Notes under the pieces: model-generated
What the model saw: only the letters and a program-made list of their open reading frames with translations
Told to the model about the DNA's origin: nothing
The model's database searches: none
Source: Planctomycetia bacterium
Lineage (GTDB): Bacteria; Planctomycetota; Phycisphaerae; Phycisphaerales; SM1A02
Direction of reading: 5' to 3'
Length of the DNA stretch: 13,251 bases
Assembly: GCA_005798965.1 (NCBI GenBank)
Contig: SYIB01000005.1
Coordinates: forward strand, 1-13,251
Shown: in pieces, positions 13,242-13,251 of the stretch
Layout of the letters: each line of letters begins with the position of its first letter
Position numbering within the stretch: the stretch's first letter is position 1
Position numbers and translations under genes: made by a program

Positions 13242-13251
13242 GGCGGCGGAT

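Noticed and set aside
1..13251. Mobile elements, CRISPR arrays, tRNA or rRNA genes, phage or defence genes
   Set aside because: No transposase, integrase, spaced direct-repeat array, cloverleaf (other than the tmRNA ends) or rRNA-like segment was seen on either strand.

Overview
The window is GC-rich (by eye about two thirds G+C) and its genes are tightly packed. It looks like chromosome of a planctomycete, probably of the Phycisphaerae type. The pointers are a secreted protein ending in a dockerin-like GDYNGDG...DGADLG segment with a second DGADLG copy, a Cys-rich CCxxVCxxDPxCC module in the same protein, and a DUF1573 lipoprotein. This assignment is inference from protein style; no marker gene settles it.

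Layout, left to right. Positions 1-317 (minus) hold the N-terminus of an exported M28 / glutamate-carboxypeptidase-like peptidase cut by the window edge. After a gene-free gap comes a membrane-anchored methionine sulfoxide reductase fusion with MsrB before MsrA (615-1769, minus). Divergent from it, on the plus strand, is a complete one-piece tmRNA gene (ssrA, 1912-2259). Its acceptor stem, T arm, first pseudoknot and tag frame (ANTQYALAA, stop) can all be read by eye. A strong hairpin at 2348-2372 closes it and also faces the end of the next operon.

Positions 2456-7422 (minus) form a four-gene operon for a MacAB-TolC-type tripartite ABC exporter. The order of transcription is periplasmic adaptor, ATPase, FtsX-type permease, outer-membrane TolC-like lipoprotein, with every junction overlapping by 4-8 bases. 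Upstream on the same strand is a 728-residue secreted, Cys-rich, dockerin-terminated protein (7559-9745). Then comes a zinc-less MDR-family dehydrogenase / quinone-oxidoreductase-like gene (9988-11025, minus). Only 23 bases separate its start from the start of a divergent DUF1573 lipoprotein (11049-12230, plus). That gene converges, with 3 bases between stop codons, on a proline racemase / 4-hydroxyproline epimerase family gene (12234-13241, minus).

How it fits together: most of the products are predicted to act at the envelope (peptidase, Msr anchor, exporter, two lipoproteins, secreted dockerin protein). The exporter operon is the only clear multi-gene machine. I see no transposon, CRISPR array, phage gene or defence system, and no clear new system. 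The points most worth a second look are the tmRNA and its tag, a recurring TAnnnT box 6-9 bases before ATG (suggesting leaderless mRNAs, one of them a shared divergent promoter), and the Cys-rich secreted protein with repeated GGTGAAAT-like sites upstream.
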